Below are positions 54,680-64,000 of a stretch of 64,000 nucleotides of DNA, in pieces (within the stretch, counting starts at the first letter, position 1; each line of letters starts with the position of its first letter). A program made the translations under genes and the position numbers. This DNA is from Latrodectus hesperus (Eukaryota > Arthropoda > Arachnida > Araneae > Theridiidae). The stretch spans positions 58,307,591 through 58,371,590 of the forward strand of contig CM075853.1 in assembly GCA_037975125.1 (NCBI GenBank). Direction: 5' to 3'. The notes under the pieces are model-generated. The model searched no databases. It was not told the origin of the DNA and saw nothing but the letters and a program-made list of their open reading frames with translations.

Positions 54680-54776
54680 TGTTATGTCAAATTCGAAAAT
54701 AAGTATTTTAATAAATACTTTCAATGTTCTTTTCCATGGGGTTTGCATCTACACGATCCTGGAGATATTTTGATAT
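54680..54776 (-). repeat. BEL/Pao 5' LTR, inner part
   Basis: Starts TGTTATGTCAAATTC on the plus strand and is cut after ...TTGATAT by the gypsy insertion; the rest is at 61020-61202. Confidence 0.88.
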
Positions 54777-55379
54777 TGTTACAAATTTGTAAATAATGAT
54801 TATATTTGTCTTAAAATATCTCAGACAGATCAGAAATTCTCACATTTTGGGCAAAAATTGCGGTATTTAGACGTGTTGTAGTTTAAAAGCGGATTTCCTA
54901 ATGATTTGTCGACTTGGCGACAGTTGGCGAGATTCTTGGTGACTTGGCGACGGTTGGCGAGATTTTTGGCGACTTGGCGAGAAATCGATACTTCTGGAAA
55001 CATCCATCACCTAAGCTCTAGGACCAATATTTTTCGAGATAGCCTAGAAGCTTCCAGAACCTTGGCGAAATTGGTAGATTTCTCCGCCAAGTCAGGTATA
55101 AATACCGCAGCCCGACATGGAAGAGTTTAGTTTTGTGAAGACAGTCAGTGAGTGAAGACGATTAGTTGTGACTGCTAGTTGTTCTCTGTCTGAGGTATTT
55201 GAGACCTGTGATTGGAAGCTATTTCTTATTGTATCTGACGAATTGTAACTGTATAATTGTGATTGTTACAGCGGGAATTTCGTTTATCTAGTGAAGTTTT
55301 TACGAATAAAAGTCTTGTGTTCATTAAGTGGTTGCTTTATTCAACTCTCAATCAACACGAACCCGTGGAGCTCGGTACA
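54777..55379 (+). repeat. gypsy 5' LTR
   Basis: Holds a GGCGACTTGGCGA minisatellite (about 54906-54980), the promoter (listed separately) and the transcription start region. It ends CTCGGTACA. Confidence 0.95.
55022..55150 (+). promoter_or_regulatory. gypsy LTR promoter with CCAAT box, heat-shock element and TATA box
   Basis: CCAAT at about 55024, a perfect three-unit heat-shock element AGAAGCTTCCAGAAC (nGAAnnTTCnnGAAn) at 55046-55060, TATAAATA at 55097-55104 and TCAGTGAG initiator-like sequence near 55144. A two-unit half element (CTTCTGGAAA) lies at 54991-55000. All are kept in the 3' LTR (heat-shock element at 60682-60696). The arrangement predicts induction by heat-shock factor. Confidence 0.65.
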
Positions 55380-55409
55380 ACTGGTGTCAGAATCGGGGTT
55401 GAAGAGTTG

Positions 55410-58400
55410 ATGCAGCGTGTCACAAGAAAAATGGATATGGATTTAATGAAAAGTCTTCTCGAAAAATTAGCGGAGCAGATGGCTGAGATGAAAGCTGGAC
55501 AAGAAGATATGAAAACCGAGATGAAAGCTGGACAAGAAGAGATGAAAGCTAGACAAGAAGAGATGAAAGCTGGACAAGAAGAGATGAAAGCTGGACAAGA
55601 AGAGATGAAAGCTAGACAAGAAGAGATGAAAGCTGGACAAGAAGAGATGAAAGCTAGACAAGAAGAGATGAAAGCTGGACAAGAAGAGATTAAAACCGAG
55701 ATGATGAAAGAGATAAAATCTGGACTGGAGGAACTTAAGAAGGACATTGTAAGTGTTAAAGAAGAATTCTCCAACATCATTCAGGAGAAGATGAATGCAA
55801 TGGAAGATAAGGTAACTTCAGTTGAAACTAAAGTTCTGGAAATAGAAGAAAACGTTGAAGAAGCATTAGACAATATGAATAAGAAGATTGAACGCTTGGA
55901 GGAGCAAATGTCAAACAAACATGAAGAACCCAACGTGGCATTTGTGCCTTCCCTAGCCAATATTAAACTCTCAACATTTGATGGGAAATCATCCTGGCAA
56001 GTATACAAGACCCAGTTTATGATGGTAGCGGAAGCTAATGGATGGAATCCCCGAGCCCAAGCTTTTCACCTGGCGGCTTCTTTAAGAGGAGACGCGGCTG
56101 ACATCCTCGAGACGCTTCCGGAGGAGCAGAGGCACGATTTCCAAGCCCTATCGAGTGCGCTTGAGCTGCGGTTTGGAGATAAGTGCACTAAAGAATATAG
56201 CAGACTACAGTTAAAGTCCCGCTATCAAAAAGCGGGTGAAAGTCTGCAAGAATTGGCTGCCGATATTCAACGACTTTCCCATCTAGCATTTTCGGACTGC
56301 CCAGCTGAGACACGTCAAGATCTGGCTCTCCATCACTTCATCGATAGTGTGCGAGATCCGGAGATACAGAAAACACTTAGACTCGCCGATGTCAAAGATA
56401 TTGGATCTGCCCTAGTCTACGCACATAAGATAGAGGCTGCCCAGCAGGCCGCGCGTAAAGACCGGCACTCAATCAGAGCCGTCTCTACTACTGATACGGA
56501 CTATGATCTCAGAAAGCAAATCGAAGATCTGCGGCGAAAATTCCGTAACTTAGAAATGAGTAAAGGTGGCAGAAACACGAAAATTCTGTGTTGGACTTGC
56601 GGAGCAGTCGGACACGTTCAGAGAGACTGCCCGAAACGAAAAGATGATGGAAATGATCTTCGTCAGAAGCCCCATTTCAAATCGGTTCACATTTCTTCCG
56701 TAAGTAGCAGCGACAACGGACTTTTCGTTATGGGACATGTCAACGAAGTTCCCTGCAGAATGATAATCGATACTGGAGCCAACGTAACTATCATTAGGAC
56801 AGATTTGGCTCGCAAACTTGGTGACAAACTCATCTGGACGCCGCCCTGCATTACCCTCCAAACTGTGACAGGTGATAAGATTAAAGTGCATGGAAAAGTC
56901 AATCTAAACATTGCATTTGGTAATGCCGTGTACCATCATTTGGCATATGTCGCTGATATAAATGACGAATTTATTCTTGGATTGGACTTTCTCAAAGAAA
57001 ACCATTTAAAGTTAGATTTTAAAAATAATGAACTACACTCATGTTCTGAAGACATAGCGATTTTTAAGACGAAATATTCAGATATTAAAACAGTCCATCA
57101 TATAACTGCGAAGAGTGAAACAACATTACCACCAAGAACTGAGACAATAGTTTGCGGAGCTCTTTCAGAAGATAATAATTTTCATTATGGATTGACTGAA
57201 TATCCGGATTCCGACAATAGCGTTAAAGGAGTACTAGTGGCTTCTTCACTCGTCGACCTTTCACGAAATGTAATCCCGGTAAGAGTTGCTAATCTAAGTA
57301 ATAAGGTAAAACTTATAAAAGAAGGAGAAGTGCTAGCGACTTGCACTCCAGTGACCTGTATTAACCGAAATTGTCAAGCCACACTATCTGAGCCTCCTGA
57401 CACTCTAATTAATGAACTCCTTCAAAGAGCAGAGTTAGATGATAAACAGAGGAATGCTGCAAGAAATTTATTATTAGAATTCGGAGATCTATTTTCCAAG
57501 AAATCAGATGATGTTGGGCGAACCAAATTGACGCAGCACCGAATCAATACAGGAAATCATCCACCCATTAAACAACATCCGAGAAGATTGCCATTCGCTA
57601 AGCAGGAAGAGGTGGACAATCTTTTGATGGAAATGCAGCAGAATGACATTATTGAGCCATCAGAGAGTCCTTGGGCATCGCCTATTGTTTTAGTTCGGAA
57701 GAAAGATGGTTCTACCCGATTCTGCGTTGACTATCGTCGGTTAAACAACATCACTAAAAAAGATAGTTACCCTCTTCCTAGGATTGACGATACGCTTGAT
57801 GCTTTATCCGGAAAACAATGGTTTTCGACTTTGGATCTCAAGAGTGGTTATTGGCAAGTAGAGATACATCCTGAGGATCGAGAAAAGACTGCGTTCACCA
57901 CAGGACAAGGACTTTGGCAGTTCAAGGTCATGCCATTTGGGCTTTGCAATGCACCTGCAACGTTTGAGCGCCTGATGGAGACAGTATTACGAGGACTTTC
58001 CTACGAAGCCTGTTTGGTATATTTGGACGATATCATTATTGTAGGGCGCACATTCGAAGACCATTTAAGAAACATCCGAAAGGTGCTGGAAAAATTAAAA
58101 ATGGCCAACCTGAAGCTGAATCCTTGCAAATGTAATTTATTCCGACGTGAAGTAAGCTATCTGGGACACATTATCTCTGCTGAAGGTGTAAGAACAGATC
58201 CTGAAAAGATCTTCGCAGTTAAGGACTGGAGTCGTCCAAAAGATGTCCACCAATTAAGAAGTTTTCTTGGACTATGTACATATTACAGGAAATTTGTTAA
58301 GGGTTTTTCAAGTATTGCCAGACCTCTTCACAAGTTGACAGAAGTTAAACGGAGATTTCTATGGACAGATGAATGTGAGAAAGCTTTTAAACAACTGAAG

Positions 58401-60221
58401 GAGGCGTTGACATCTTCGCCCGTTCTTGCATATCCCCAGCCCGAAAAATTATTCATTTTAGATACGGATGCCAGCAACGAAAATATCGGAGCTGTTTTAT
58501 CGCAAGAAATTGATGATAAAGAATATGTCATTGCTTATTGGAGTAAATGCCTATCAAAACCGGAGCGGAATTATTGTACAACCAGGAAGGAATTGCTGGC
58601 AATCGTCAAAGCAATAGAACATTTCCACCATTATCTCTATGGAAGAAAGTTCTTGCTCCGGACAGATCATGCATCTTTAACCTGGCTTTTAAATTTTAAA
58701 AATCCAGAAGGACAGGTAGCCAGATGGATTCAACGACTCCAGGAGTTTGACTTTGAAATACGTCATCGCAAAGGAACTCTTCATGGAAATGCTGATGCAC
58801 TATCAAGGAAGCCGTGTAATGAAAGCTGCCGATATTGTTCTAGAGTAGAGAAGAACTATCAGCTGATAAATACTTCGGTACGCCAAGTTACTGTTTCACC
58901 TCCATCAAAGCCAGACCCATGGAGTGATGAAGGACTCAGGGAAGCCCAAAAAGAAGACCCAGATATAAATCCAATTCTTGAATTGAAAGAATCTTCTAGT
59001 ATGAGACCAAGTTGGCAGGATATCTCCACCTACAGTCCTGCTACTAAGCAATATTGGGCTCTTTGGGACTCACTCCATATAAGAAATGGTGTCTTATACA
59101 GGAAATGGGAGTCCGATGATGGACGTAATTTCAAATGGCAGCTTGTTCTTCCAAAATCAAGAATTTCAGATGTTTTGAAAGAATTGCACAGTAGCTCAAC
59201 TGGAGGCCACTTCGGAGTAATGAAAACTCTACAGAAAGTTCGAGAACGCTTCTATTGGAGCAAAACGAGACAAGATGTAGAGAAATGGTGCCAATCTTGT
59301 GATGACTGTGCGGCACGTAAAGGACCAAAGAAACGTAGCCGAGGAAGGTTGCAGCGGTACAACGTAGGAGCACCTTTTGAGCGAATAGCATTAGACATTT
59401 TGGGTCCTTTACCACGATCTTCAAATGGCAACAAATACATACTAGTTGTCATGGACTACTTTACTAAGTGGCCTGAAGCGTTTGCAATCCCCGATCAAGA
59501 GGCGACAACAGTAGCCGAAATTCTAGTGCAGCAATGGGTTTCCAGATTCGGCACTCCCTTACAAATTCATTCTGATCAAGGAACAAATTTCACCTCTGTT
59601 GTGTTTAAAGGAATGTGTCAAATTCTCGGAATAGACAAGACGCAGACCACGCCACTACACCCACAATCGGATGGCATGGTAGAGAGGTTTAACAGAACCA
59701 TCTTGAATAACCTCTCCCTTATGGTTTCCAGAAATCAGCAAGATTGGGATTTGAAGCTACCGCTGTTTCTGCTTGCATATCGCAGTGCTGTCCATGAGAC
59801 TACCGGATATACTCCTTCACAGATGCTCTTTGGTCGCGAACTTCGTCTCCCTTGTGATCTTCAGTTTGGTCGTCCACCGGATACATCTTCATCGCCAGAG
59901 GAATACCTTCGAGACCTTCAGGCACGTCTTGAAGATGTCCATAACTTCGCTCGAGACCGAATCAACCTGACAACCGAAAGAATGAAGACAAGGTATGACA
60001 CAAGAGCGACGGGACATGAATTCCAAGAAGGTGACAAAGTTTGGTTGTGGAACCCGATTCGACGTAAAGGACTTTCTCCAAAGTTGCAAGCCAACTGGGA
60101 AGGTCCCTACACAGTCCTAAAAAGACTGAACGACGTCGTGGTTCGTATAAGAAAATCATCTTCTTCAAAACCAAAGGTAGTACATTATGATAGATTAGCT
60201 CCTTATCGTAATGTAGAGTAA
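55410..60221 (+). CDS. gypsy Gag-Pol polyprotein (about 1603 residues)
   Basis: The first plausible ATG after the primer site is at 55410 (MQRVTRKMD); the frame is open upstream into the LTR without an ATG. Residues 15-165: coiled coil with 7-residue repeats (KAGQEEM/KARQEEM). Gag capsid-like part about 190-380. CCHC knuckle CWTCGAVGHVQRDC near 393. Protease IIDTGANVTII near 452. RT with FCVDYRRLN, FSTLDLKSGYWQ and catalytic YLDDII near 870. RNase H ILDTDASNENIGAVL near 1018. Integrase HHCC (GGHFGVMKTL, then CQSCDDC) near 1265, and the core with LDILGPLP, HSDQGTNF and SDGMVERFNRT. The C-terminal GPY/F-like module is EGPYTVLKRL. No stop or shift; all catalytic residues are present, so it may be active. 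Gag and Pol are in one frame, so no frameshift signal is needed. Confidence 0.95.
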   Translation: MQRVTRKMDMDLMKSLLEKLAEQMAEMKAGQEDMKTEMKAGQEEMKARQEEMKAGQEEMKAGQEEMKARQEEMKAGQEEMKARQEEMKAGQEEIKTEMMKEIKSGLEELKKDIVSVKEEFSNIIQEKMNAMEDKVTSVETKVLEIEENVEEALDNMNKKIERLEEQMSNKHEEPNVAFVPSLANIKLSTFDGKSSWQVYKTQFMMVAEANGWNPRAQAFHLAASLRGDAADILETLPEEQRHDFQALSSALELRFGDKCTKEYSRLQLKSRYQKAGESLQELAADIQRLSHLAFSDCPAETRQDLALHHFIDSVRDPEIQKTLRLADVKDIGSALVYAHKIEAAQQAARKDRHSIRAVSTTDTDYDLRKQIEDLRRKFRNLEMSKGGRNTKILCWTCGAVGHVQRDCPKRKDDGNDLRQKPHFKSVHISSVSSSDNGLFVMGHVNEVPCRMIIDTGANVTIIRTDLARKLGDKLIWTPPCITLQTVTGDKIKVHGKVNLNIAFGNAVYHHLAYVADINDEFILGLDFLKENHLKLDFKNNELHSCSEDIAIFKTKYSDIKTVHHITAKSETTLPPRTETIVCGALSEDNNFHYGLTEYPDSDNSVKGVLVASSLVDLSRNVIPVRVANLSNKVKLIKEGEVLATCTPVTCINRNCQATLSEPPDTLINELLQRAELDDKQRNAARNLLLEFGDLFSKKSDDVGRTKLTQHRINTGNHPPIKQHPRRLPFAKQEEVDNLLMEMQQNDIIEPSESPWASPIVLVRKKDGSTRFCVDYRRLNNITKKDSYPLPRIDDTLDALSGKQWFSTLDLKSGYWQVEIHPEDREKTAFTTGQGLWQFKVMPFGLCNAPATFERLMETVLRGLSYEACLVYLDDIIIVGRTFEDHLRNIRKVLEKLKMANLKLNPCKCNLFRREVSYLGHIISAEGVRTDPEKIFAVKDWSRPKDVHQLRSFLGLCTYYRKFVKGFSSIARPLHKLTEVKRRFLWTDECEKAFKQLKEALTSSPVLAYPQPEKLFILDTDASNENIGAVLSQEIDDKEYVIAYWSKCLSKPERNYCTTRKELLAIVKAIEHFHHYLYGRKFLLRTDHASLTWLLNFKNPEGQVARWIQRLQEFDFEIRHRKGTLHGNADALSRKPCNESCRYCSRVEKNYQLINTSVRQVTVSPPSKPDPWSDEGLREAQKEDPDINPILELKESSSMRPSWQDISTYSPATKQYWALWDSLHIRNGVLYRKWESDDGRNFKWQLVLPKSRISDVLKELHSSSTGGHFGVMKTLQKVRERFYWSKTRQDVEKWCQSCDDCAARKGPKKRSRGRLQRYNVGAPFERIALDILGPLPRSSNGNKYILVVMDYFTKWPEAFAIPDQEATTVAEILVQQWVSRFGTPLQIHSDQGTNFTSVVFKGMCQILGIDKTQTTPLHPQSDGMVERFNRTILNNLSLMVSRNQQDWDLKLPLFLLAYRSAVHETTGYTPSQMLFGRELRLPCDLQFGRPPDTSSSPEEYLRDLQARLEDVHNFARDRINLTTERMKTRYDTRATGHEFQEGDKVWLWNPIRRKGLSPKLQANWEGPYTVLKRLNDVVVRIRKSSSSKPKVVHYDRLAPYRNVE
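55487..55690 (+). repeat. 21-bp coding tandem repeat in gypsy Gag
   Basis: About nine units of ATGAAAGCTGGACAAGAAGAG (GCTGGA or GCTAGA) encode the 7-residue coiled-coil repeat. Units are nearly identical in DNA, so the expansion is recent. Confidence 0.93.
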
Positions 60222-60412
60222 AAATCAGTAGACCATGGTCTGTTTGTAAATAGTATAGATAATTTTAATCTTTTCTATTTTCTTGTATTTTTAGTTGCTT
60301 GTGTATGTAATGTGCTCTGTATCCTCTTGAAATGTAAATTCTTTTATATTAAATTTAGCCTCCTATCAGGGGATTGTACTGCCCGGGACGTGCAGTCCTT
60401 GAGAGGGGGCAA

Positions 60413-61015
60413 TGTTACAAATTTGTAAATAATGATTATATTTGTCTTAAAATATCTCAGACAGATCAGAAATTCTCACATTTTGGGCAAAAATTGCGGT
60501 ATTTAGACGTGTTGTAGTTTAAAAGCGGATTTCCTAATGATTTGGCGACTTGGCGACAGTTGGCGAGATTCTTGGCGACTTGGCGACGGTTGGCGAGATT
60601 TTTGGCGACTTGGCGAGAAATCGATACTTCTGGAAACATCCATCACCTAAGCTCTAGGACCAATATTTTTCGAGATAGCCTAGAAGCTTCCAGAACCATG
60701 GCGAAATTGGTAGATTTCTCCGCCAAGTCAGGTATAAATACCGCAGCCCGACATGGAAGAGTTTAGTTTTGTGAAGACAGTCAGTGAGTGAAGACGATTA
60801 GTTGTGACTGCTAGTTGTTCTCTGTCTGAGGTATTTGAGACCTGTGATTGGAAGCTATTTCTTATTGTATCTGACGAATTGTAGCTGTATAATTGTGATT
60901 GTTACAGCGGGAATTTCGTTTATCTAGTGAAGTTTTTACGAATAAAAGTCTTGTGTTCATTAAGTGGTTGCTTTATTCAACTCTCAATCAACACGAACCC
61001 GTGGAGCTCGGTACA
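60413..61015 (+). repeat. gypsy 3' LTR
   Basis: Same length as the 5' LTR with about four substitutions; followed by the ATAT duplication. Confidence 0.95.
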
Positions 61016-61019
61016 ATAT

Positions 61020-61202
61020 GAACATAAAAGTGTTTTCCAATAAGTTTCATTAAGGAAAACTAAAAATTCAAAGACAAACGCAGAAGCACACTTTTATTAC
61101 AGCAATTTTACTCTTCTACTACTCTACAAAAGAACAGATAAAACATGAAGTGACAAACAGCACCGCGTAGCGGCCATGCACAGTTTTTTTCACTTTCCAA
61201 CA
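61020..61202 (-). repeat. BEL/Pao 5' LTR, outer part
   Basis: Continues the LTR interrupted at 54776 (GAACATAAAAGTG onward) and ends CCAACA, followed by the GCCAT duplication. It matches 28274-28456. Confidence 0.88.
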
Positions 61203-61207
61203 GCCAT

Positions 61208-63220
61208 AATGAGAGAATTTAAAAAGTACATAAATCTAAATATAAAGTTAAATTTAACATCATGTACAACAAATTACGAATTTGAACACTGTTATTGAAT
61301 TAAAAAAAGAATTGATTTGCTTAAAAAATATTAATGATATTGAGACATCAATAACATTTATACAAAATTGTCCGTATCTTACATAAAAATATTGTAAAAT
61401 TAAAATATGTAATTAATAGTAAACTTTGATACATTAGATTCTGTTGAAATTTTCACACTATGAAAGTTTACATAAATTACAATACTGGGAGAACTTGTAA
61501 AATATATAGATCTAAATATTAAGATAAATTTATCATGCACTGCAAAGTACAAATTTAAATATTGTTATTGAACTTGAAAAAGAAATGAATTGTAATAAAA
61601 AGTATTAATGATCTCTTAGGCATATAAAATTCAACAACATGATGCACCTGCAACAGGATTAGATACATTTAACTGTAGTCCGCAAAAAGTTCTTAAAATT
61701 AATGAAATTACCTATGAAAAGTTAATCCAGGAAATTTTTTGAAGGTCTACTTGTACATCCATAAGCACAGCAAGCAGCCTACTTATTTAAAATTCAAAAT
61801 AACAATGAATTGAACAAGATGCTTAATAGTAAACAGGTTTCAGTGTAATGTTTTAAAAGACAGAGGGGGTGTGGCACATGCTTCAAGCACTGACCAAAAG
61901 TATTTTCAGGAAGGCTTCTCCTCTTAAGTTTCTTCCTCCATGATGTAGGCAGGATTTTGATGTTTCAATCAAATAATCACGTATACAGATTACTTTAAGA
62001 ATATTTTCTTAAGGAATGCTAAGGTTTATGTTGCCAACTGTAAAAGGAGAATTCAATTTTTACAGTTATAGAGATCTAGCCGACCAGATATTTTAGCAGA
62101 AGTGTTTTTGAAGATTTATTAAGTTTGTGTTTTTGGAGTGTTGTTTTCATTGCTTGTGTAGGAGTTCTTGATGGAGGAATTTTTAAATAAAATTAATTTG
62201 AAATACTCTAAATGCTGATACTGACAACATTTTTAGCAATCAATGGCTGGATTAGCTGGTAGCCTTATTCACTGGGTAAGATTTTAGTAAAATTATATTA
62301 CTTCCTTCTCCAAGGATTAGATTTACTGTAAAATTGATGCTAATTTCTATTTTTACAAATGTTATTTTGTGTCATAATATGTTTGAATGAAAGGATTTGT
62401 GAAAGTTTGATTTATTTAATTAATTAAAAGAAATTTTTTTTAAATCAATGTTAAGTTATTCAGGCACTTTTGAATCTGATAATATTTATTCCTTGTTTGT
62501 TTTCCTTTACATACTTTAGTGATGGAAATTTTTTTATAAGTAATTGGATTATTTTTAAGAAGTACACTAATTCTTAATGCCTTACAAGCATAATATATTA
62601 AATCTTTTATTTTAAGTGTTCTTAATACCTACATAATACATTTTGTGAAAGTAGTTTCTATTTTTTATAATATAATATTAGAATTATCTAAAAATATTTG
62701 AAGATAACTATGTATTTAATACTCGTGTTTAGTTTTAATAAAATAATTTTAAGAAGAAATATGGAATTAAGGGTAAAAAATGAAAATAATCAGGTAGAAG
62801 GAAAAAGTAATTACTGTCCTTTGGAAATATGGTTCAACACTATTTTTAAAAGCTCTTAACATTTTAAAATGTGTAGTAAAGCTTATATTTCTCTTATTCT
62901 TATGCATTTTACATATGATTATCCTCTTTTAGCATTTTTCCTAATTATTACTGCACATTTAATAGTGAAGTTATATGATGCTGTATTTAGGTTATATATT
63001 ATTTCTGAGTTATCTCTTATTTTTGCTCAGACACGCAAATAACATATATTGCTTTTATAAGCTTTTAAAGGTTTAATTTAGGTAGAATACTTGTTAAAGA
63101 TAAATACTTGTACCTCTAAGTTAACTTCCATAAGAACACAAAAGGATTAGTTTTTTATCCATCTTTTTTACATTAAATGAGCTCTCAATGAAGCTTTTAA
63201 ATTTATTTAAAAAATTGTTC
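61208..63220. other. AT-rich flanking DNA without a gene
   Basis: This is the sequence into which the BEL element inserted; the left flank lies before 28175. It includes a direct repeat of about 120 bp (61210-61340 and 61493-61620; shared words ATAAATTTATCAT, ATTGTTATTGAA and TATTAATGAT). No coding frame or splice-bounded exon convinced me. Confidence 0.5.
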
Positions 63221-63224
63221 TTAC

Positions 63225-63251
63225 TGTATATATATGTGTGTGTGTGTGTAT
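63225..63251. repeat. (TA)n(GT)n microsatellite
   Basis: Short TATATATA then GTGTGTGTGTGT tract directly before the CCCAGACAAC element end. Confidence 0.85.
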
Positions 63252-63252
63252 A

Positions 63253-63425
63253 CCCAGACAACCACATGAAAATCCACACGATATCCCAGAGATCTCTCTC
63301 AGACATTTATTTAGACATTGCTTTGTCTCTTAGATATCCACAAGATATCCGAATATCTTTGTTATGTCCATCAGTTAACCAAAGGGTCATAGCAAATGGA
63401 TATCATGTGGACATTTGGATATTGC
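63253..63425 (+). mobile_element. End of a CCCANACAAC-type element
   Basis: CCCAGACAAC at 63253-63262 matches both ends of the element at 22396-27834, allowing one mismatch. The next 160 bp are dense with GATATCC/GGATATC words in both orientations, a subterminal repeat design like the GACGTC words of the other copy but with a different motif. No opposite end was found before the window ends. Confidence 0.45.
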
Positions 63426-63429
63426 ATCA

Positions 63430-64000
63430 GCCTTTAACATAAAAACAATATGTATGAAGTCAAAAATTCAAAATTAATTTCTTTATAAGCATTCTTAAAT
63501 TTTAACAAAACTACTGATTTTCAAGATACTTATTTTTTATTTAATGTAGATAATAAATATTTGGTATTTTAATCTCAGTTTCAATAACTTCTGCTCCTTA
63601 GAAATTCCTATTCCTTAATTCATATATTTTTCTTTAAATAGTGTAAATTTATCAATAAAAACCATCACAATATTTATTTTAAGATCTAATAGTGATTGCA
63701 AAAGATTTTCTTACAAAAAAGTTCTAGTTTAAATTTATTTCTTTTAATTTGATACATTATCCAGAAGTAATATAAACTATTGCAATAAAGAAATATTAAA
63801 TCTTAGAATATGCACAATTTTATGTTTGTAGTATAAAAAAGTTTTTAACTTTAAACATAAAAACAGCAAAAATCTACATTTTAATAATAACAAGTATATA
63901 CCATGAGAGTAAATTAGGTAAACAAATATCAGAACGCAGTGTTTATTGAGAAAATTTATTTTTATTTAATCATGATGAAAACATTAACAAAGTGACTACT
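63430..64000. other. AT-rich DNA without a recognisable gene
   Basis: Nothing recognisable up to the window edge. Confidence 0.45.

Larger units (their letters stand above)
54777..61015 (+). mobile_element. Young Ty3/gypsy LTR retrotransposon
   Basis: Two 603-bp LTRs (54777-55379 and 60413-61015), TG...CA type, with about four differences by eye (0.7%). Target duplication ATAT (54773-54776 and 61016-61019). A primer-binding site TGGTGTCAGAATCGGGG follows the left LTR (from about 55382) and the purine tract GAGAGGGGGCAA (60401-60412) precedes the right one. One open gag-pol frame. No envelope frame. It is inserted in the BEL 5' LTR and is probably the youngest layer of the stack. Confidence 0.97.
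28180..61202 (-). mobile_element. BEL/Pao LTR retrotransposon, minus strand, split by two later insertions
   Basis: The 3' LTR is at 28180-28456 and the 5' LTR is in two parts (54680-54776 and 61020-61202). GCCAT flanks both outer ends (28175-28179 and 61203-61207). The polypurine tract AAGGGGGGAGGA (minus strand) adjoins the 3' LTR at 28457-28468. A primer-binding-like TTTTGGTACCCTCGG follows the 5' LTR. The Polinton (33086-54081) interrupts gag and the gypsy element (54777-61015) interrupts the 5' LTR. The two LTRs differ at roughly 18 of 277 sites by eye, so this is the oldest layer. Gag and pol carry several stops and shifts. Confidence 0.9.

Noticed and set aside
54906..55130. 75-codon frame (and its copy at 60542-60766) beginning with repeated WRQLARFL-type residues
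   Set aside because: It lies in the LTR, is driven by the GGCGACTT minisatellite, and occurs identically in both LTRs.
55352..55780. Ser/Phe-rich antisense frame (FISSCPAFISSCLA type)
   Set aside because: Reverse strand of the 21-bp Gag repeat; no independent support.
60222..60412. Envelope-like third gene of the gypsy element
   Set aside because: Only about 190 bp lie between the pol stop and the 3' LTR, with no open frame.

Overview
The window looks like eukaryotic, AT-rich, intron-bearing animal DNA, most likely an arthropod and plausibly an arachnid. That assignment is inference from the mix of Polinton/Maverick, BEL/Pao, Ty3/gypsy, hAT, piggyBac-like and RNase H-bearing LINE sequences. 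I found no complete host gene. Almost everything recognisable is mobile DNA, often nested.

Layout. 1-4.2 kb: a decayed LINE (DUF4780-type ORF1, endonuclease/RT/RNase H ORF2). 6.8-9.5 kb: a non-autonomous hAT-type element carrying a minisatellite and a perfect palindrome. 9.7 kb: a THAP-domain fragment. 10.2-11.0 kb: an internally deleted copy of the first LINE with a 13-bp target duplication. 11.0-15.1 kb: a hAT element with a broken transposase gene, a nested piggyBac-type MITE and a promoter-like block with a heat-shock element. 15.8-16.5 kb: a possible host exon pair and a LINE RNase H fragment. 16.5-20.7 kb: a second non-autonomous hAT-type element. 20.7-28 kb: duplicated CRE/TATA segments and an unclassified element with CCCANACAAC ends, holding a Polinton terminus, a satellite-like array and a gypsy integrase fragment.

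28.2-61.2 kb is one nested stack. A BEL/Pao element on the minus strand (5-bp duplication GCCAT) is split twice. A Polinton of about 16 kb (33086-54081, 6-bp duplication GATAGT, about 232-bp inverted termini) sits inside its gag gene. A young Ty3/gypsy element (54777-61015, ATAT duplication, two 603-bp LTRs with about 4 differences, one open gag-pol frame) sits inside its 5' LTR. The Polinton's polymerase gene is itself split by a 4.9-kb element (35954-40894) with TIRs CCCTAGTAGCA, a 3-bp duplication and a spliced DUF4806-like gene but no recognisable transposase.

The Polinton carries replication and integration genes (protein-primed PolB, integrase), packaging and virion-type genes (ATPase, adenain-like protease, two jelly-roll capsid proteins, a pVI-like protein, a fibre-like repeat protein), a KilA-N/DUF3627 gene and a VLTF3-like factor. 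Several are broken: KilA-N, integrase, penton, major capsid, and the ATPase start. The most interesting signal is non-coding. Long perfect or near-perfect hairpins with the core TTTAATAG/CTATTAAA lie at the 3' ends of transcription units, and in two convergent pairs both stop codons lie inside the stem. Most packaging, structural and integrase genes begin at an ATAAA-type motif next to the ATG, whereas PolB and KilA-N share a different 29-bp upstream element. With the VLTF3-like gene, this suggests the element encoded its own virus-style transcription programme. 61.2-64 kb shows a short duplicated segment and another CCCANACAAC element end, but no gene.
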